64,000 bases of DNA. It comes from Sinotaia quadrata (Eukaryota > Mollusca > Gastropoda > Architaenioglossa > Viviparidae). The translations under genes and the position numbers were made by a program. The notes beneath the pieces were generated by a model. That model was not told where the DNA came from. It saw only the letters and a list, made by a program, of their open reading frames with translations, and searched no databases. This document shows positions 61,295-64,000 of the stretch, piece after piece. The stretch is from positions 20,439,701 through 20,503,700 of the forward strand of contig CM054184.1 in the NCBI GenBank assembly GCA_028829895.1, written 5' to 3'. The stretch's first letter is position 1, and every line of letters begins with the position of its first letter.

Positions 61295-63489
61295 ATTCAA
61301 TATTTAAGCAATAACTACTACTGTATGAGTGATATTCCATGAAATATGGAATACTTTTGAAGTATTTTTTTTTAATTTATGAATTCTCACAAAAATTCTT
61401 TAATCCTTCTCACAGTATATTAATTTTTTTTTAGTAAACACCAACAATAATACCTGATATATTGAATGAAAGTGCTTAAAATATATAAATATATAGTTTG
61501 TACATTACATCATTGAAAATTAAATAGTTAATTTTCTTCTGATTTGAATACAAATTATTTTATGCCCTAGAGAGGTAATTCATTATATTATTTAAGTGAA
61601 ACAAAATTGTTTTGTAGTTGGGTTTTTTAATTAGTACTCCTTTACACAGTATAGTACAGCAGCAGCAAGTGCACTTGTCAATTCAGTGAAATACAGTAAT
61701 GTTAATCAAAATTGTTTGTTAGAAATTATTTGTTTGAAAAGTATTCAGCAGTAATCATATCAAATATTTTTGCATTTGGAACACTCTAGCAATTTACCAG
61801 TTAAGTGTTTGTTTGTTTTTGTAAATTGTAATTCTTGTTGTTTGGAAATAAAAGTCTAAGAGAGACAAATTAATGCCACCAAGTTAACTTTGGAATATAA
61901 AATTGATTAACCACAATGAGGCAGTTAATAACTAAAAACTATTTGTAAATTATATTTTCTGTGTTGTGTGAATGATCATTAATTAAGTATTCCTTGAGTT
62001 AATTAATTAGTTCAATGAAAATATTGAAATAGTTTCTTTTCCCCACACGTCATCCAAGAGCAAATTTGATAAATTATTTATTTGCTTGAAATGCTTTCAT
62101 TATTGCTTCCTTGTGTTTATAAATGTATTAAATGTATTTTTTATTGTGACTTATGTGATTGAATGTGCTTGTTTATTGATTTGTATTCAAGTGAGTTAGC
62201 TGTGCTTGCAGTATCTTTCACATTCTCTACAGGCATTTCAATAACTCCTTTAGTCATGAAGTAAACCCAAAAAGCCTGTCACATGTATACATTACAAAGA
62301 ACATTATGTCTCTTGACATTACTCATATAACACAATGACATCTTAAATATATATATATTTAAAAAAACTACTAATGTGTCATGATTGTTCTTTTACTTAG
62401 GATGTGTTTCTACAAATACCAAATAAAATGAAAAAGTTTTACATACATCAAATAAAATAAAGCAACAAAGAAGTATATGGATTATATTATTATTAATTTG
62501 AATATGAACTACATGATAATAAAAGTTAGCACAAACAATAAAAAAATAAAAACCAACATGCCTGTAGAAGGAAAATATGCAGATTCATGTGCATGTGAGT
62601 AAGAGTGTTGTTATATTATACATCAGTTGCTTTTTTTTTTATGAAGTAAATATAGATTTTGTCCATATTTTAATAACAGTCAGAAGGTAAGAATGAAGAA
62701 AAATACACATACTAATAAAGTAATATACAAAAATAGTCCTGAATAAACTATATAAGAATTGTGTAGGCAGGAAATATGGTCAATACATAGATGCTTCCAT
62801 TATGCAAGCAACAGTTATTAATGATGATATAATAAGTTCATCTTACGATGAAAGCTCATAATCAAGAATTTTGCAGTTTAAAGCTAGTTTTGTATTTTTA
62901 CATCAAATTTGGATCTGCGCAGCTTGATCCGTGTGACAGCATCATACCTATGCTGCTCAGATTGAAGAAAATGTTCGACCCCGTGGGACACCCACTTTAC
63001 TTCCACATCACGGTTTAGTCATGCCTAGACAGATGTAGATAGCTAACAGAATGAACTGTAAGTTTGATGACTTTATTAACTAAGAAAAGAGAGACTGGCA
63101 TCACTGACTGCTTTAGATCTGATGACAGAAGAGAAAATAGTGTTGACAAGTGAAGCAATCACATACACTTAATCTCTGTCGACAATACTGTAGCTGAATC
63201 AGACTAATTTATTGTTCTTATGTGAGCAATCATACATTTAATTTATATCGATAGTTTCAGATTAATTTGTATTCTTATACTAGCACAAGCAGTGACAAGC
63301 CCACACAGTGCATACGTTCTTCTAGTTTATTGCTGTTAAATGTATTATTTCCCTTTAGAGTTTAGACAGTCATAGTCTTGTAGAGGACAGCTTCCCAGGT
63401 TGCCGAAAGAAGTTGGGAGACCAGTATTTATGGTAGTCAATCGAGTAGTATAGTCTTGTATAGTAAAATGATCTTTACGAACTCTTGAG
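61295..63489. other. No gene recognised
   Basis: AT-rich sequence with poly-T and AT runs. A block of higher complexity at 62880-63010 has no recognised similarity. Confidence 0.4.
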
Positions 63490-64000
63490 ACCAAACTCAG
63501 GCCACAAATCACCCCCTATTGGTTCTCGAATGGAATTCACAGGAATCATCTTATAGCAACAAGTTTTACTATAAGTTGATGAGAATGCCAGATTCACAGA
63601 CCAATGTAATCTAGTAGAGCACAGTAGTCACCATAGCATGATATGACAAAGGAAAATAAAAATGCCTTTTCCTCTGCAAAAGTCAAATTAAAGCAGCACT
63701 ACACTTCAGGTATATTTAATGTCTAAACTCCTTTCTCCCTTACATACATTCCCAACTTACAAATCCTGCAACAATTTCATTAGCTTGATACAAACACTGC
63801 ATAAGAAATATAGAATTGATCAAAATTCACAAGTATAATGTACGTGATAAAATAATGAACATAGAAATAAATGGTTCACAATTACATAAAGCATTCTCCA
63901 ATTCAAATCATAAATCAATAGCAAACATGTACACAAGCTGTCAGTCAAATTTTAATATAATTCCTTTTTAGCTGTCAGTCAAATATTGATATAATTCCTT
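63490..64000 (-). mobile_element. LTR-like repeat subfamily copy at right edge
   Basis: Bases 63690-63940 match, on the minus strand, the centre of the LTR-like family (blocks 'cccaacttacaaatcctgca' and 'attagcttgatac'). Bases 63490-63670 match the left-edge copy (140-345) in inverted orientation, with the shared block 'gaatggaattcacaggaatc' or a close variant. The copy runs off the window. Confidence 0.7.

Overview
The window is AT-rich, repeat-dense animal DNA. There are long introns with GT-AG splice sites, many di-, tri- and tetranucleotide runs, and remnants of several metazoan transposon classes. No bacterial-type gene layout, rRNA, tRNA or CRISPR array was found. The host genes and transposon mix fit a lophotrochozoan, perhaps a mollusc; this placement is an inference from family resemblance.

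Left half (about 1-21.7 kb, minus strand): one host gene whose 5' end lies near 21.65 kb and whose 3' end runs off the left edge. It has a TATA-like promoter, a first exon encoding a signal peptide, and four further exons (16.25, 10.07, 3.58 and 0.76 kb). Each of these is a multiple of three in length, is bounded by phase-1 introns, and encodes one small cysteine-rich EB/EGF-like module. Most of these exons are missing from a simple long-ORF view. The 2.7-6.4 kb introns hold an internally deleted LINE (about 5.7-8.0 kb), a decayed Ty3/gypsy gag-protease (12.6-13.8 kb), LTR-like repeats and a Mutator-like transposase fragment (19.7-20.3 kb).

Middle (about 21.7-49.3 kb): no host gene was recognised. 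There is a second gag-protease-integrase relic (23.5-25.6 kb) in which integrase follows protease directly. Many copies of a roughly 1.75-kb LTR-like repeat are present on both strands. A 0.55-kb inverted repeat spans 30.3-34.0 kb. Several minisatellites occur, including a cluster at 42.5-45.2 kb split by a clean 1726-bp insertion with a 5-bp target duplication. That insertion carries a perfect heat-shock-element-like motif next to a TATA box.

Right part (about 49.3-64 kb): a plus-strand two-coding-exon gene (50982-52913) encodes a 417-residue protein that I recognise as an RHNO1 (RHINO) homologue, a partner of the 9-1-1 DNA-damage clamp. Beyond it is a PIF/Harbinger-type relic. A MADF-like exon is interrupted by a 43-bp minisatellite (57.7-58.3 kb), and a minus-strand Harbinger transposase exon (60.0-60.7 kb) has lost two catalytic acidic residues. 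The right edge carries another copy of the dispersed LTR-like repeat, related to the one at the left edge.

All homology calls come from reading the translations by eye; no database search was run.
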